Shown here: piece by piece, positions 9,869 to 19,141 of the stretch
How the letters are laid out: each line of letters begins with the position of its first letter
Position numbering within the stretch: the first letter of the stretch is position 1
Assembly: GCA_963715785.1 (NCBI GenBank)
Contig: OY970276.1
Location: 4,402,001 to 4,466,000, forward strand
Direction of reading: 5' to 3'
DNA length: 64,000 bases
From: LD21 sp963715785
GTDB taxonomy: Bacteria; Bacteroidota; Bacteroidia; Bacteroidales; VadinHA17
Notes under the pieces: model-generated
The model's database searches: none
What the model saw: the letters and a program-made list of their open reading frames with translations, nothing else
What the model was told of the DNA's origin: nothing
Made by a program: the position numbers and the translations under genes

Positions 9869-11971
9869 TCAATTCATTTCCTCCTTAACCGTCATTAAGG
9901 TAAAAGCAAATGTGCTTCCCTTATCTGACTCACTCTCAACACTTATGGTGCCGCCTAACTGTTCAATAAACTCCTTGCACAATAAAAGTCCCAGTCCGGT
10001 GCTCAACTCACCGCTTGTACCATTGCGACTCGTCTTCTCATTCATCCTGAAAAGCTTGTTTTTTAATTCCGGTGTCATTCCTATACCGGAATCTGATATC
10101 TTCACTTCAATGTACGGATCACTATTATAATCGGCGCTGACTGATATTTTTCCTCCGGGCAGTGTGAATTTAATAGCGTTTGAGATAAGATTCCGGATAA
10201 CAGTATCGAGCATATGCTTATCCGCAGCTACCTGCATCTCACCCGGCACAGAGACCTCTATATCTATTTCTTTCTTTCTGGCAGACTCAGACAGGATATC
10301 AATGCAGGAATCAATATCTGCTTTCAGATTAAGTTTTTCCTGAACATAAGCTAATCCCCCACGTTTCAGTCTGGACCATTCGAGAAGGTTTTCCAGTAAA
10401 CTATAAATATTGGATGCTGAGGTTTTCATACTCTCAGTTATATCCTTTATCTCGCTAATTTCCATCGTGGTTATCTCTTCACTAAGAATCTGCGTAGCAG
10501 CTACAAAGGCGCTTATGGGGCCCCTTAGATCATGAGCAATTATTGAGAAAAACTTATCTTTTTCAGCGTTGATAGCCTGTAACTGTTCGTTTTTCAGATT
10601 TATTTCCTCTTCTGCTTTTTTTCGTTCAATAGCTATTGCAATCTGACTACCTATTGAGACAAGGAAATTCACATCACCCTCGGAATAAACATTTTCCTTT
10701 TCATAATGCTGAAGGACGAGCACCCCAATTACTTTTGAAGGAGTTTGCAAAGGTATTCCAACCCATGATGGTGAATTGGAGCCGATCAGTTCAACTTCCC
10801 CATCTTTTTCAAGCTGGTCGAAAATATCCTGCGATAAAAGAAGAGGCTTAACGGTGCGCAGCACATAGGAAGAACAACTCTTCCCCATCGAAGCATTAGT
10901 CATAGGCGTTTTATCCACCTTATCTGCAAATAATGGAAAACTGAAGAGCCCTGTAGCTTCATCGATCAGAGCAACAAAACAATTCTCAGCATAAACGACT
11001 TTTGCAAGGGAACTATGGATAAGCTTCAAAAGTTCATCAAGCTTATCGGTAGAGGTAATTCCTTTTGTAATCTCGAGAAGGGCAATATTTTCCAATTCGC
11101 TTCTTTTTCGCGTCGTAATGTCTCGTGAAATTCCGAATGTCCCAATGATCTTTCCATCACTATCCCTGAGAGGCATTTTAATTGCCGAAAACCATGCATC
11201 GGAGCTGTCTTTCCTGGTAAGCTTTTCTTCCTTTAAAATTGGCTGCCCTGTTCTGATTATTGCCTGTTCATCTTCAAAAGCCTGACGAGCAGCCTGTTCT
11301 GTGAAAAAATCGAAATCGGATTTACCAATAACCTTTGCAGGATCATCCAGTCCGAACGAAAGTGCATGAGCTTTGTTATTCCTGATAAATTTGCTTTGCA
11401 GGTCCTTGAAATACACATGATCACTTAAGTTATTCATCAGAGCGTTTATCAGAAATTGCTCTTTAGCCAACGCTTTCTCAGCCTGCTTATAAACTGAAAT
11501 ATCCCTGGTAACAGTCAGAATATGAGGGACTCCATCGAGATTAATCAGTGAAGCCGAAAGCAATCCATACATCACTCTGTTGTCCTTTGAAATAAATTGT
11601 GTCTCGAAATTTTTAATTTCCCCTTTAGTCAACAATTCGGATACCATGTAGGCACGGTCGTCGGGACTAGCCCAGATATTAAGTTCTAAAGATGTTCGCC
11701 CGATCGCATCTTGTTCTGAATAACCAAGTGTATTGGTAAATACTTCATTAATTGATACATACATACCATCTGAGAGTCTGTTGATGTTGATGGCATCAGG
11801 GCTTGTCATGTAAGCTATCTTGTATCGCTCCGAGCTTTTCTTTATATTTTCTTCTTCATGCTTGAGAAATGAAATCTCCTTCTCGTACTTTTCCTTCATA
11901 GAATCATACTCAAGCTGTAAACTATTAAAATTTTTAAGAAGTTCCTCTTTTGTTAATTCTTCAGCATTCAT
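9869..11971 (-). CDS. Sensor histidine kinase, PAS-PAS-GAF-HisKA-HATPase
   Basis: 700 aa, soluble. N-terminal coiled coil (1-50), PAS 50-165 (ends TVTRDISVYKQAE), PAS 170-290 (ends GISRDITTRKR), GAF about 295-450, HisKA with H480 in FSIIAHDLRGPISAF, HATPase about 590-695 with NLISNAIKFT, DSGIGM and STGLGLLLCKEF. It lies 13 bases upstream of the second kinase, so the two are cotranscribed. Its first PAS shares the blocks NINRLSDGM, LNIW and SLINLDGVPHIL with the first PAS of the neighbour, so the two kinases probably sense related cues or form heteromers. No promoter of the TAnnTTTG type was found upstream. Confidence 0.92.
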   Translation of the reverse strand: MNAEELTKEELLKNFNSLQLEYDSMKEKYEKEISFLKHEEENIKKSSERYKIAYMTSPDAININRLSDGMYVSINEVFTNTLGYSEQDAIGRTSLELNIWASPDDRAYMVSELLTKGEIKNFETQFISKDNRVMYGLLSASLINLDGVPHILTVTRDISVYKQAEKALAKEQFLINALMNNLSDHVYFKDLQSKFIRNNKAHALSFGLDDPAKVIGKSDFDFFTEQAARQAFEDEQAIIRTGQPILKEEKLTRKDSSDAWFSAIKMPLRDSDGKIIGTFGISRDITTRKRSELENIALLEITKGITSTDKLDELLKLIHSSLAKVVYAENCFVALIDEATGLFSFPLFADKVDKTPMTNASMGKSCSSYVLRTVKPLLLSQDIFDQLEKDGEVELIGSNSPSWVGIPLQTPSKVIGVLVLQHYEKENVYSEGDVNFLVSIGSQIAIAIERKKAEEEINLKNEQLQAINAEKDKFFSIIAHDLRGPISAFVAATQILSEEITTMEISEIKDITESMKTSASNIYSLLENLLEWSRLKRGGLAYVQEKLNLKADIDSCIDILSESARKKEIDIEVSVPGEMQVAADKHMLDTVIRNLISNAIKFTLPGGKISVSADYNSDPYIEVKISDSGIGMTPELKNKLFRMNEKTSRNGTSGELSTGLGLLLCKEFIEQLGGTISVESESDKGSTFAFTLMTVKEEMN

Positions 11972-12153
11972 ACAGCTATTGATTTTTGACAGTTCACAAG
12001 ATACAAATTTTAAGGAATACTGACCAAAATCCCGATTTTTACTAAAAAAATTACACCATATGATATTGAGAATATTGGATTGAAAGTGATTAAGTTCCGG
12101 GCAGTTAAAGGTCAGATAACGCCAGGATTCTTAGTTTATTAACTTTTTCTCAC

Positions 12154-12161
12154 TACATTTG
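12154..12161 (+). promoter_or_regulatory. Bacteroidota -7 promoter box TACATTTG for the HAD phosphatase gene
   Basis: TACATTTG matches the Bacteroidota sigma-70 -7 consensus TAnnTTTG exactly. The -33 region has only a weak TTAG-like match. The box ends 15 bases before the ATG at 12177, giving a leader of only some ten bases. The TTG inside the box is in frame with the gene but cannot be the start if the box is the promoter. Confidence 0.6.
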
Positions 12162-12176
12162 CGCAACAAAATAAAA

Positions 12177-12776
12177 ATGCAATACGAAATAAAGCCTGGA
12201 ATCAGGGGCCTCATTTTTGATCTGGACGGAACACTGGCCGACACTATGCCATATCATTTTAAAGGATGGAGAAGAGCCTGCCGGAAATATGGAGCTGATA
12301 TTGATACGGCTTTCCTCAAAAAACATACAGGATCACCTGGTTGGGTTATAGCAGACGAGATCATTAAAAGCTGCGATCTTCGTGGAAAAGTCACCATCGA
12401 AGAAATAATGGAGGAAAAACTTAATGAATTCTACAGGGAACAGCATCTGGTCAAGCCAATTATGCCTGTGGTGGAAATAGTTAAAAAGTATTATGGGATT
12501 CTGCCTATGGCAATTGGTACAGGTGGTCACCGTGAGGCAGTTGAAAGGACTTTAGATGTCACAGACCTGAGGAAATATTTCGATATTATTATTACTGCCA
12601 ATGACGTTGAGAATTTTAAGCCTCATCCTGAAACCTTTCTTAAATGCGCTTCCCAGATGAAAATTGAGCCTTCCTCAATCGAGGTCTTTGAAGATGGAGA
12701 TCTTGGTATTGAAGCAGCTATCAGGGCGGGTATGGTCGCCACTGATGTAAGGCCCTGGTATGATTCCAACTGGTAG
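12177..12776 (+). CDS. HAD-superfamily phosphatase, beta-phosphoglucomutase-like
   Basis: 199 aa from the ATG at 12177. The in-frame TTG at 12159 lies inside the promoter box and is rejected. All four HAD motifs are present: I FDLDGTLADT near residues 13-22 (nucleophile Asp plus general-acid Asp), II IGTGGHRE, III the Lys in NFKPHPE, IV FEDGDLGIEAA. The small helical cap after motif I (the MPYHFKGWRRA region) places it with subclass I sugar-phosphate phosphatases and beta-phosphoglucomutases. These hydrolyse or isomerise small phosphosugars in the cytoplasm. The exact substrate is not readable from sequence. It stands alone and converges with the efflux operon. Confidence 0.88.
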   Translation: MQYEIKPGIRGLIFDLDGTLADTMPYHFKGWRRACRKYGADIDTAFLKKHTGSPGWVIADEIIKSCDLRGKVTIEEIMEEKLNEFYREQHLVKPIMPVVEIVKKYYGILPMAIGTGGHREAVERTLDVTDLRKYFDIIITANDVENFKPHPETFLKCASQMKIEPSSIEVFEDGDLGIEAAIRAGMVATDVRPWYDSNW

Positions 12777-12811
12777 CCTGGCCTCAGCTCTCAGAAAACG
12801 CCAATTCTTTC

Positions 12812-14002
12812 CTAACAAGCCATTTCACCGGCATTTTTCTTAGCTGACAGAAGAGTATAGGCTCCCCTTGTAACAATCTTCGAACTCATATCAAATCCTT
12901 CAGGAAGTATTATTTCAGTATAACCTGAATCAGAAACACCTTTTTTTACCTCAACCATCCGGAATTCCGTGAATGTTCCTGCTTCTTCTTTTTTATTTTT
13001 ATCAAAAGCAAAAATATAGTCTTTATCATCGAAACTTACAACGGCATCTGATGGCAATGAACTCACTTTATTATCAGATTCTGAAACGAATGCATTGACA
13101 TACATCCCAGGCAAAAGATTTTTGCATGTGCTCGATACTGACGCATATACAACAATTGTTTTATCATCTCTGACCGATTTGCCTGTTTGTGAAATTATTG
13201 CTTCATGTTCTTCGGTTTCATTATTAATAAAAAACTTTACTTTCTGACCAGCACTTACCTTATCTGCATCTTTTTCAAATAAGGTCAGTTCGAGAAACAG
13301 CCTGTCAGTATTTACAATTTCAAATAAAACTTCTGTCGGGTTTACATATTTGCCGATATTTACATTCACAGTCTTAAGGAATCCCCTTATTGGTGAAACC
13401 AGATTTACAGTACTGCTGATATTGTCTTCCATGAGTTGGTCAGGATCTATACCGATAAGGATCAGTTTCTGCTGCAGCGATTTTACCAGCGCTTTCGTAT
13501 TCTTATATTCCACGGTAACCTGTTGAAGATTCTGTTCAGAATACACGTCCTCCTTATATAAGTCAGTATGACGCTTAAAATCTGCTTCGGCGAATACCAG
13601 CTTGTTCTTAGCCTCAAGGTAAGCAAGTTGCATATCTACAAATTCCTGATTATCAATTACTGCCAGAATATCGCCTTTGTTTACCGCATTTCCGGGTATA
13701 AGTGAGGTATTCTTAATAAATCCTCCCATAGGCATACAAACTGTTGCAAGATTCTGAGGTGCAACTGATACTGTTCCATTAACCTTTAGGACATTGCTTA
13801 TTGATTTCATTTCAACTGCGCCCAATTGAACGTCAGCCAGCTTTATCTGATCTTCCCGAAGTTCAACAATATTATCAGGGAGCACTTCTTCAGCTATTAT
13901 CGGTGCAGCGGTTTTTCTTTCACTCCTGCATGATGCAACAATCACAGTTAACCCCATTATGATTAACGTTACCTTACAAATTAGTCTTGCCATGATATTC
14001 AT
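12812..14002 (-). CDS. Heavy-metal efflux RND periplasmic adaptor (CusB/CzcB-like lipoprotein)
   Basis: 396 aa. The N-terminus is a lipoprotein signal: hydrophobic core and lipobox with C25 (VASC). The body follows the membrane-fusion-protein plan: a lipoyl-like half with LATVCMPMGGFIKN and PGNAVNKGDILAVID, a helical hairpin (about 125-180), the second lipoyl half (SPIRGFLKTVNVNIGKYV) and beta-barrel regions. Such adaptors link an inner-membrane RND pump to an outer-membrane channel and can hand metal to the pump. It begins 2 bases after the pump gene ends, so it is last in the operon (small His-rich protein, pump-TolC fusion, adaptor). No His-rich CusF-type metal-binding tail is present. Confidence 0.9.
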   Translation of the reverse strand: MNIMARLICKVTLIIMGLTVIVASCRSERKTAAPIIAEEVLPDNIVELREDQIKLADVQLGAVEMKSISNVLKVNGTVSVAPQNLATVCMPMGGFIKNTSLIPGNAVNKGDILAVIDNQEFVDMQLAYLEAKNKLVFAEADFKRHTDLYKEDVYSEQNLQQVTVEYKNTKALVKSLQQKLILIGIDPDQLMEDNISSTVNLVSPIRGFLKTVNVNIGKYVNPTEVLFEIVNTDRLFLELTLFEKDADKVSAGQKVKFFINNETEEHEAIISQTGKSVRDDKTIVVYASVSSTCKNLLPGMYVNAFVSESDNKVSSLPSDAVVSFDDKDYIFAFDKNKKEEAGTFTEFRMVEVKKGVSDSGYTEIILPEGFDMSSKIVTRGAYTLLSAKKNAGEMAC

Positions 14003-14004
14003 AT

Positions 14005-17000
14005 TTAAAATATTTTACCCGTTAAATATTCAATTGATATTATTGTCTGGTTGAAATTATTGATTGCGTCAAGATAATTCTGCTTAATTGCAAGTGCCCT
14101 GCCCAGCGTCAACACAAAATCCAGGTAATCAAGGGCTCCCGCTTTATAACTGAGAGTTGCCTGATCGATAATAAGTTTTGCTTCAGGAAGAGCCTGTTTC
14201 TCATAATAGTCGGCGCTCGCTGAATATTTACTGAGCTCGTCCAGCAGCGTAAGGTAATTTTCATGTACAGTCTTTGAATAGGAGTCAGCATCAGTACGTG
14301 CTGCATTTTCATTCATGGTGGCTGACCTGATCCTCGCCTTGAACGGAGCAAACCAGATTGGAATTGAAATGCCTGCCTGAATCCCGCTGAATCTGTGATC
14401 GTTCCCAAAATACCGATCGGTACCATTTACTTCCTGAGTACCTTTTATAGTCTGGCTAAAGTAGCCAACATTAAAATCAGGCAGCATCTGGCTTCGTTCC
14501 AGACGTTTTTCGAATTTTGATACTTCTGCCTGCTGCTGCATATAACCCAGAGACGGATTCTGAGACGCAGAAAAACTCATTGTGTCAACATAGAACTTAA
14601 GTCTGTATAAATCATTTTCTTCCGGCACAGGCAGAAACGAAATATTAAGAAGCAGCTTTAGCTTTCTGCTGCATATGCCAATGTCTGATGTAATCTGAAA
14701 CAACTGGTTCCTGATCTCCATGCTCTGTGACCGGGCAGTGATCATTTCCAACCGGTTTGTTTCTCCCGAATTAGCTCTGAGTTCCGCAGCTCTCAGAAAC
14801 CCGGTATACAGGCTGTCCTGGTAGATAAGAAGTTTCTTCCTGGCAATCAGATAGATGCATTGATAATAAACCTGCTTAACCTGCGTTGATATCTCCACCT
14901 GTGAAATCTTGTGCTGCCATTCACTGCTCTTTATGTTTGCATCTGTGAGGCGGGACTTGTTTACATAAACACTCGGGAATGCAAATGACTGGGAAACAGT
15001 GATATTATTATCATTTGTATAAGAGTTAAACTGTCCATATTCCCCGTCAAAGGCTGTTTTAGGCAAATCAATTACAGCTCCTTTAAGAGCCTTCTTTGCC
15101 TCTAATGAATATCCGGAAGACTTAATTGATAAGTTGCTGTCCAATGCCAATTGAATAGCAGACTGAAGATTTAAAACTCTGGTTTGCTGCCCTTTAACAA
15201 TGCCAGATGCTGATGATAACCCTGCCAGAATAATTATTGCTGCCAGTTTTTTAGAAAACATATTTTTAAATCTGAATCTGATAGTGGAAAAATAAATGTA
15301 AAAAACAGGAAGCACGATTAATGTCAACAAAGTAGCAGTTATCAGACCGCCTATAACAACTGTTGCAAGAGGCTTTTGCACCTCAGCTCCGGCAGAAGTT
15401 GATATCACCATGGGTAAAAATCCAAGTGCAGGAGCAGCGCCGGTCAGAATTATAGAACGCAAACGGGTTTGTATTCCTAAAGTTACACGCCGGGTGATAT
15501 CTGAAATTCCTTCTTTTTCAAGCTTATTAAACTCAGAGATAAGAACTATTCCATTTAAAACGGCTACTCCGAATAAGGCAATGAATCCGACACCGGCAGA
15601 GATCGAAAAGTTCATATCGCGCATCCATAGAGCCATAACACCGCCAATAGCTGACATAGGAACTGCTGTAAAAATAAGAAGAGACTGTTTGACTGAATGG
15701 AACGTGAAATAGAGTAAAACGAAAATCAATAGCAGTGCAACAGGGACAGCAATGGATAATCTTTTTTGTGCCGCCTCCAGGTTCTTGTATTGTCCGCCAT
15801 ATGAAACAGTGTATCCGGTTGGAAGCTGAATCTTTTGATCAATAACAGCAGTAACATCTTTTATAACGCTTCGGACATCTCTGTTCCTGACGTTGAATCC
15901 GATTGTAATTCTTCGTTTTGTGTTTTCACGGGAAACCTGTGCCGGACCCGATTTAATTGAAATTTCAGCCAGTTCTTCAAGAGGGATCTGGTCTCCGTCA
16001 GGCAGAGCTACCGTGAGATTCCTTACATCCTCCAGGTTATTTCTGTAATCTTTATCAAGACGAACCACCAGACCAAATCGTTTTTCTCCGTCAAATACAA
16101 CTCCTGCCTGACTTCCTGCAAACGCAGTCCTCAAAACATTATTTATATCGCTTACGGATAAACCATATTGTGCCAGGAGATCACGTTTGTATTCAACCTG
16201 AATCTGAGCGAGGCCGGTCACTTTCTCAACATTTATATCCTGAACACCCGGGATGCTTCGGATAAGTGTTTCAACTTCCGAGGCCTTTTCAGTGAGTGTT
16301 CCCAGATCGTCTCCAAAAATCTTAACAGCTATATCCTGTTTAGCTCCTGTCATTAATTCATTAAATCTCATGGCTATCGGCTGCTGGAATTCAAATTTGA
16401 CGCCAGCCAGAACGACAAGTTTCTCTTCCATTTTTGATACCAGTTCCTCGCGTGTTTTTGCGGAAACCCATTCACTTTTATCTTTTAGAGTTATGATATA
16501 ATCGCCTGTCTCCATAGGTGTAGGATCAGTGGGAATTTCGCCTGATCCAATCTTGCAGACAGCATGTCTGACTTCCGGGAAATTCTCGAGTAAAATTTTA
16601 TTCGCTTTTTTTACCTGGCTTATTGTATTCATCAGCGATCCTCCCTGGAGTGTTATAACACCTGCTGCCAGATCTCCTTCTTCAAGCTGCGGGATAAACT
16701 CCCCGCCCAAACGACCGAATATTAACAGACTGAAAATAAACAGGATTATTGCTGACATGGTAACCAGAAGTTTCCGCTTCAGAGCGAATCTAAAAAGCGG
16801 ATCAAATGCCTTTCTTATCCAGCTCATCAATCTGTCTGAAAAATCCGGCTTATGCATGGTATCTCTTTTCAAAAATAGTGCAGTAGCCATTGGAACATAG
16901 GTAAGAGACAGGAGCGCAGCGCCCATTAAGGCAAAGGCAACAACCTGGGCCATCGGACGGAACATTTTTCCTTCAATGCCCACAAGAGCCATAATTGGCA

Positions 17001-18390
17001 AATAGACTATAAGAATGATTATCTGCCCGAATGTTGCTGAACTCATCATCTTTTTTGCGGAATCGAGCACATTTTCGTCCATCTGCTGCCTGCTAAGCCT
17101 GGTTACTCCGGGGTAGTTGTTCTTACTCAGGAAAATCCTATGCACAACGCTTTCCACAATGATTATGGCGCCGTCAACAATCAGCCCGAAATCTATTGCT
17201 CCGAGACTCATAAGATTACCCGATACACCAAACAGATTCATCATTGAAATGGCAAAGAGCATTGAGAGAGGTATTACCGAAGCAACTATCAGTCCTGCCC
17301 GTACATTTCCCAGGAAAAGGACGAGTATGAAAATGACAATCAATGCTCCTTCAATGAGATTTCTTGATACTGTGCCAATTGCCCGCCCAACCAGATCGGA
17401 ACGATTCAGGTAGGGTTCTATTTTGATAGCTGACGGCAGCGATTTCTGGATAGATTCGATCCTGGCCGAAACGTTATCAATTACCTGATGCGCATTAGCA
17501 CCTTTCAGCATCATCACCACTCCGCCAACAGCTTCAGTAGTGTCAACAACGAAGGCTCCATACCGCGTTGCGGCTCCGTACTGAACAGTGGCAATATCCT
17601 TTATTAATACAGGAACTCCTGTTTTGGTTGACCTTACCACAATTTTTTCAATGTCGCCAAGGGTTTTTACCAGTCCTATCCCTCTTATGAAAAATGCAGT
17701 CGGATTCTTATCGATGTATGCGCTTCCTGTATTTTCATTGTTTTTTTCCAGAGCGGTGAATATGTCAGTCAAAGTAAGATTTAACCCTCGCATCCTTTCA
17801 GGATTCACAGCAATTTCATATTGTTTGACATATCCTCCATAACTGTTAATGTCAGCTACTCCGGCAGTGCCGAGCATTTCACGCCTGACAATCCAATCCT
17901 GTATTGTCCTCAGGTCCATCGGACTAAACTCTTGCTCATGACCCTTCCGGACTGCGAGACGGTATTGGAATATTTCACCCAAACCTGTTGAAAGCGGAGC
18001 TAAAGATATTTGTGCAAGTCCTGAGGGTATTGACTCCTCCGCTTCTTTCAGACGTTCGGTGAGCTGCTGTCTGGCCCAATAGGCATCCACCCCATCCTCA
18101 AAAACAACAGTAACCACAGATAATCCCAGTCGTGATATCGATCGGAGCTCAATAATATCCGGAATATTGGCAACGGCTACTTCTATTGGCGAAGTGATAA
18201 AACTCTCGACCTCCTGAACCGCAAGCGATGGTGCCACGGAAATTATCTGCACCTGGTTATTGGTAATATCGGGGATTGCATCCACTGGCAGTTTTGTGAG
18301 AGAATAAGTTCCCCACCCTATCAGGGCAAAAACAAACAATCCAATAATAAATTTATTTTTTACTGAAAATGAAATAATCCGGTTTATCAT
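14005..18390 (-). CDS. CzcA-type heavy-metal RND pump fused to a TolC-type outer-membrane channel
   Basis: 1461 aa. Residues 1-1040 are a complete HME-RND pump with two repeats of transmembrane and periplasmic regions. The intramembrane proton-relay motif DFGLIVDGAIIIVE has D400, D406 and E413, the form seen in divalent-cation exporters of the CzcA type rather than the Cu/Ag CusA form. Residues 1044-1461 are an outer-membrane factor with two repeats of long periplasmic helices (QSAIQLALDSNLSI, EVSKFEKRLERSQMLPDFNVGYFS and similar). The junction carries a Met (M1044, base 15261) followed by a signal-peptide-like stretch (KKLAAIIILAGLSSASG). The fusion may therefore be cut by signal peptidase, or the channel may also start internally. 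Such fusions are known in Bacteroidota. The adaptor gene follows after 2 bases. Confidence 0.93.
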   Translation of the reverse strand: MINRIISFSVKNKFIIGLFVFALIGWGTYSLTKLPVDAIPDITNNQVQIISVAPSLAVQEVESFITSPIEVAVANIPDIIELRSISRLGLSVVTVVFEDGVDAYWARQQLTERLKEAEESIPSGLAQISLAPLSTGLGEIFQYRLAVRKGHEQEFSPMDLRTIQDWIVRREMLGTAGVADINSYGGYVKQYEIAVNPERMRGLNLTLTDIFTALEKNNENTGSAYIDKNPTAFFIRGIGLVKTLGDIEKIVVRSTKTGVPVLIKDIATVQYGAATRYGAFVVDTTEAVGGVVMMLKGANAHQVIDNVSARIESIQKSLPSAIKIEPYLNRSDLVGRAIGTVSRNLIEGALIVIFILVLFLGNVRAGLIVASVIPLSMLFAISMMNLFGVSGNLMSLGAIDFGLIVDGAIIIVESVVHRIFLSKNNYPGVTRLSRQQMDENVLDSAKKMMSSATFGQIIILIVYLPIMALVGIEGKMFRPMAQVVAFALMGAALLSLTYVPMATALFLKRDTMHKPDFSDRLMSWIRKAFDPLFRFALKRKLLVTMSAIILFIFSLLIFGRLGGEFIPQLEEGDLAAGVITLQGGSLMNTISQVKKANKILLENFPEVRHAVCKIGSGEIPTDPTPMETGDYIITLKDKSEWVSAKTREELVSKMEEKLVVLAGVKFEFQQPIAMRFNELMTGAKQDIAVKIFGDDLGTLTEKASEVETLIRSIPGVQDINVEKVTGLAQIQVEYKRDLLAQYGLSVSDINNVLRTAFAGSQAGVVFDGEKRFGLVVRLDKDYRNNLEDVRNLTVALPDGDQIPLEELAEISIKSGPAQVSRENTKRRITIGFNVRNRDVRSVIKDVTAVIDQKIQLPTGYTVSYGGQYKNLEAAQKRLSIAVPVALLLIFVLLYFTFHSVKQSLLIFTAVPMSAIGGVMALWMRDMNFSISAGVGFIALFGVAVLNGIVLISEFNKLEKEGISDITRRVTLGIQTRLRSIILTGAAPALGFLPMVISTSAGAEVQKPLATVVIGGLITATLLTLIVLPVFYIYFSTIRFRFKNMFSKKLAAIIILAGLSSASGIVKGQQTRVLNLQSAIQLALDSNLSIKSSGYSLEAKKALKGAVIDLPKTAFDGEYGQFNSYTNDNNITVSQSFAFPSVYVNKSRLTDANIKSSEWQHKISQVEISTQVKQVYYQCIYLIARKKLLIYQDSLYTGFLRAAELRANSGETNRLEMITARSQSMEIRNQLFQITSDIGICSRKLKLLLNISFLPVPEENDLYRLKFYVDTMSFSASQNPSLGYMQQQAEVSKFEKRLERSQMLPDFNVGYFSQTIKGTQEVNGTDRYFGNDHRFSGIQAGISIPIWFAPFKARIRSATMNENAARTDADSYSKTVHENYLTLLDELSKYSASADYYEKQALPEAKLIIDQATLSYKAGALDYLDFVLTLGRALAIKQNYLDAINNFNQTIISIEYLTGKIF

Positions 18391-18589
18391 TTTTGAGAGG
18401 TTAATGAATTCAGTTCCCCGAGAATAAATAATTGTAAATAATTACTTTATGTCTTGTTTTTTAAAGCCCGGGGCACATTTATTTGATATGGACCTGAATT
18501 AGCCACACACGAAACTCCAGCATCCTGTAACAAGCGGAATAATAAAGATCTGACGGGATGTTCCCGTGGCATAAGGGCTTTGGAAAATT

Positions 18590-18982
18590 TCAGACTGGCA
18601 CAGGGGGAGCCCGGAGAGAGGTCAGTCGGGGAACAGAGGTATTCACCAGCTTCACAACCGCACTAAAAACGCAGGATCCTGAAGAGTGGAAAAAGGTCTC
18701 CGAAGTATTTGAAATAAATAAAGATTCAAAAGTAATAGACTGAATGTTTTTTAAGATTGTGCACGTAATTGCCTTCTCAGAAGCGAGATCATTAAAGGCA
18801 TGGCAATGTGCAGGAAACCTGCTACTTTGATGTGAGTTATTCTTTGATGCAGGACAGGATTCTTCTTCAGACGCACCATAATCTGAAAGGTGATGATCAT
18901 GCGGGATCAGCATATGTGCGAAAAACACTGAAAGGGCAAGAGCTATAGAGAATGAGGATAATATTTTTACAATTCTTGACAT
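18590..18982 (-). CDS. Small exported His-rich protein upstream of the metal pump
   Basis: 130 aa from the ATG at 18980-18982. The ATG 36 bases further upstream would almost touch the -7 promoter box at 19016-19023 and adds residues unlike a signal peptide, so the inner start is chosen. The N-terminus is a signal peptide or anchor (SRIVKILSSFSIALALSVFFAHML), followed by PHDHHLSDYG, an acidic/Ser stretch and several His and Cys residues. The C-terminus ends in the RLTSLRAPPV type. Small proteins with this HDHH start and RAPPV/RGPPV end occur ahead of heavy-metal efflux genes in Bacteroidota (from memory). A periplasmic metal-binding or sensing role is inferred from position and His content. 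The 199-base gap to the pump gene shows no second promoter. Confidence 0.65.
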   Translation of the reverse strand: MSRIVKILSSFSIALALSVFFAHMLIPHDHHLSDYGASEEESCPASKNNSHQSSRFPAHCHAFNDLASEKAITCTILKNIQSITFESLFISNTSETFFHSSGSCVFSAVVKLVNTSVPRLTSLRAPPVPV

Positions 18983-19015
18983 CAAAAAACAGGCAAAGGT
19001 TTTAGACTTGAAACG

Positions 19016-19023
19016 CAAATATA
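19016..19023 (-). promoter_or_regulatory. Bacteroidota -7 box (TATATTTG, minus strand) for the metal efflux operon
   Basis: On the minus strand the bases read TATATTTGCG, an exact TAnnTTTG match, 33 bases upstream of the chosen ATG at 18982. No good -33 TTTG was seen. It would drive the His-rich protein, the pump-channel fusion and the adaptor as one transcript. Confidence 0.55.
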
Positions 19024-19080
19024 ATTATTTAATCTTTCTTACTTTATTTATGAATGCTTATTTGCGAATTCCCGGTTAGA

Positions 19081-19119
19081 TTAAAAAACTAAAAACCCGG
19101 CATGGTGATCTGCCGGGTT
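19081..19119 (-). terminator. Intrinsic terminator after the sugar isomerase-like gene
   Basis: AACCCGGCA (19094-19102) pairs perfectly with TGCCGGGTT (19111-19119) around an 8-base loop. Read on the minus strand the stem is followed by TTTTAGTTTTTTAA. It sits 22 bases beyond the stop of the gene at 19142 and separates it from the efflux operon. Confidence 0.8.
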
Positions 19120-19141
19120 GCATTCCTGAATCTTTTCAGAA

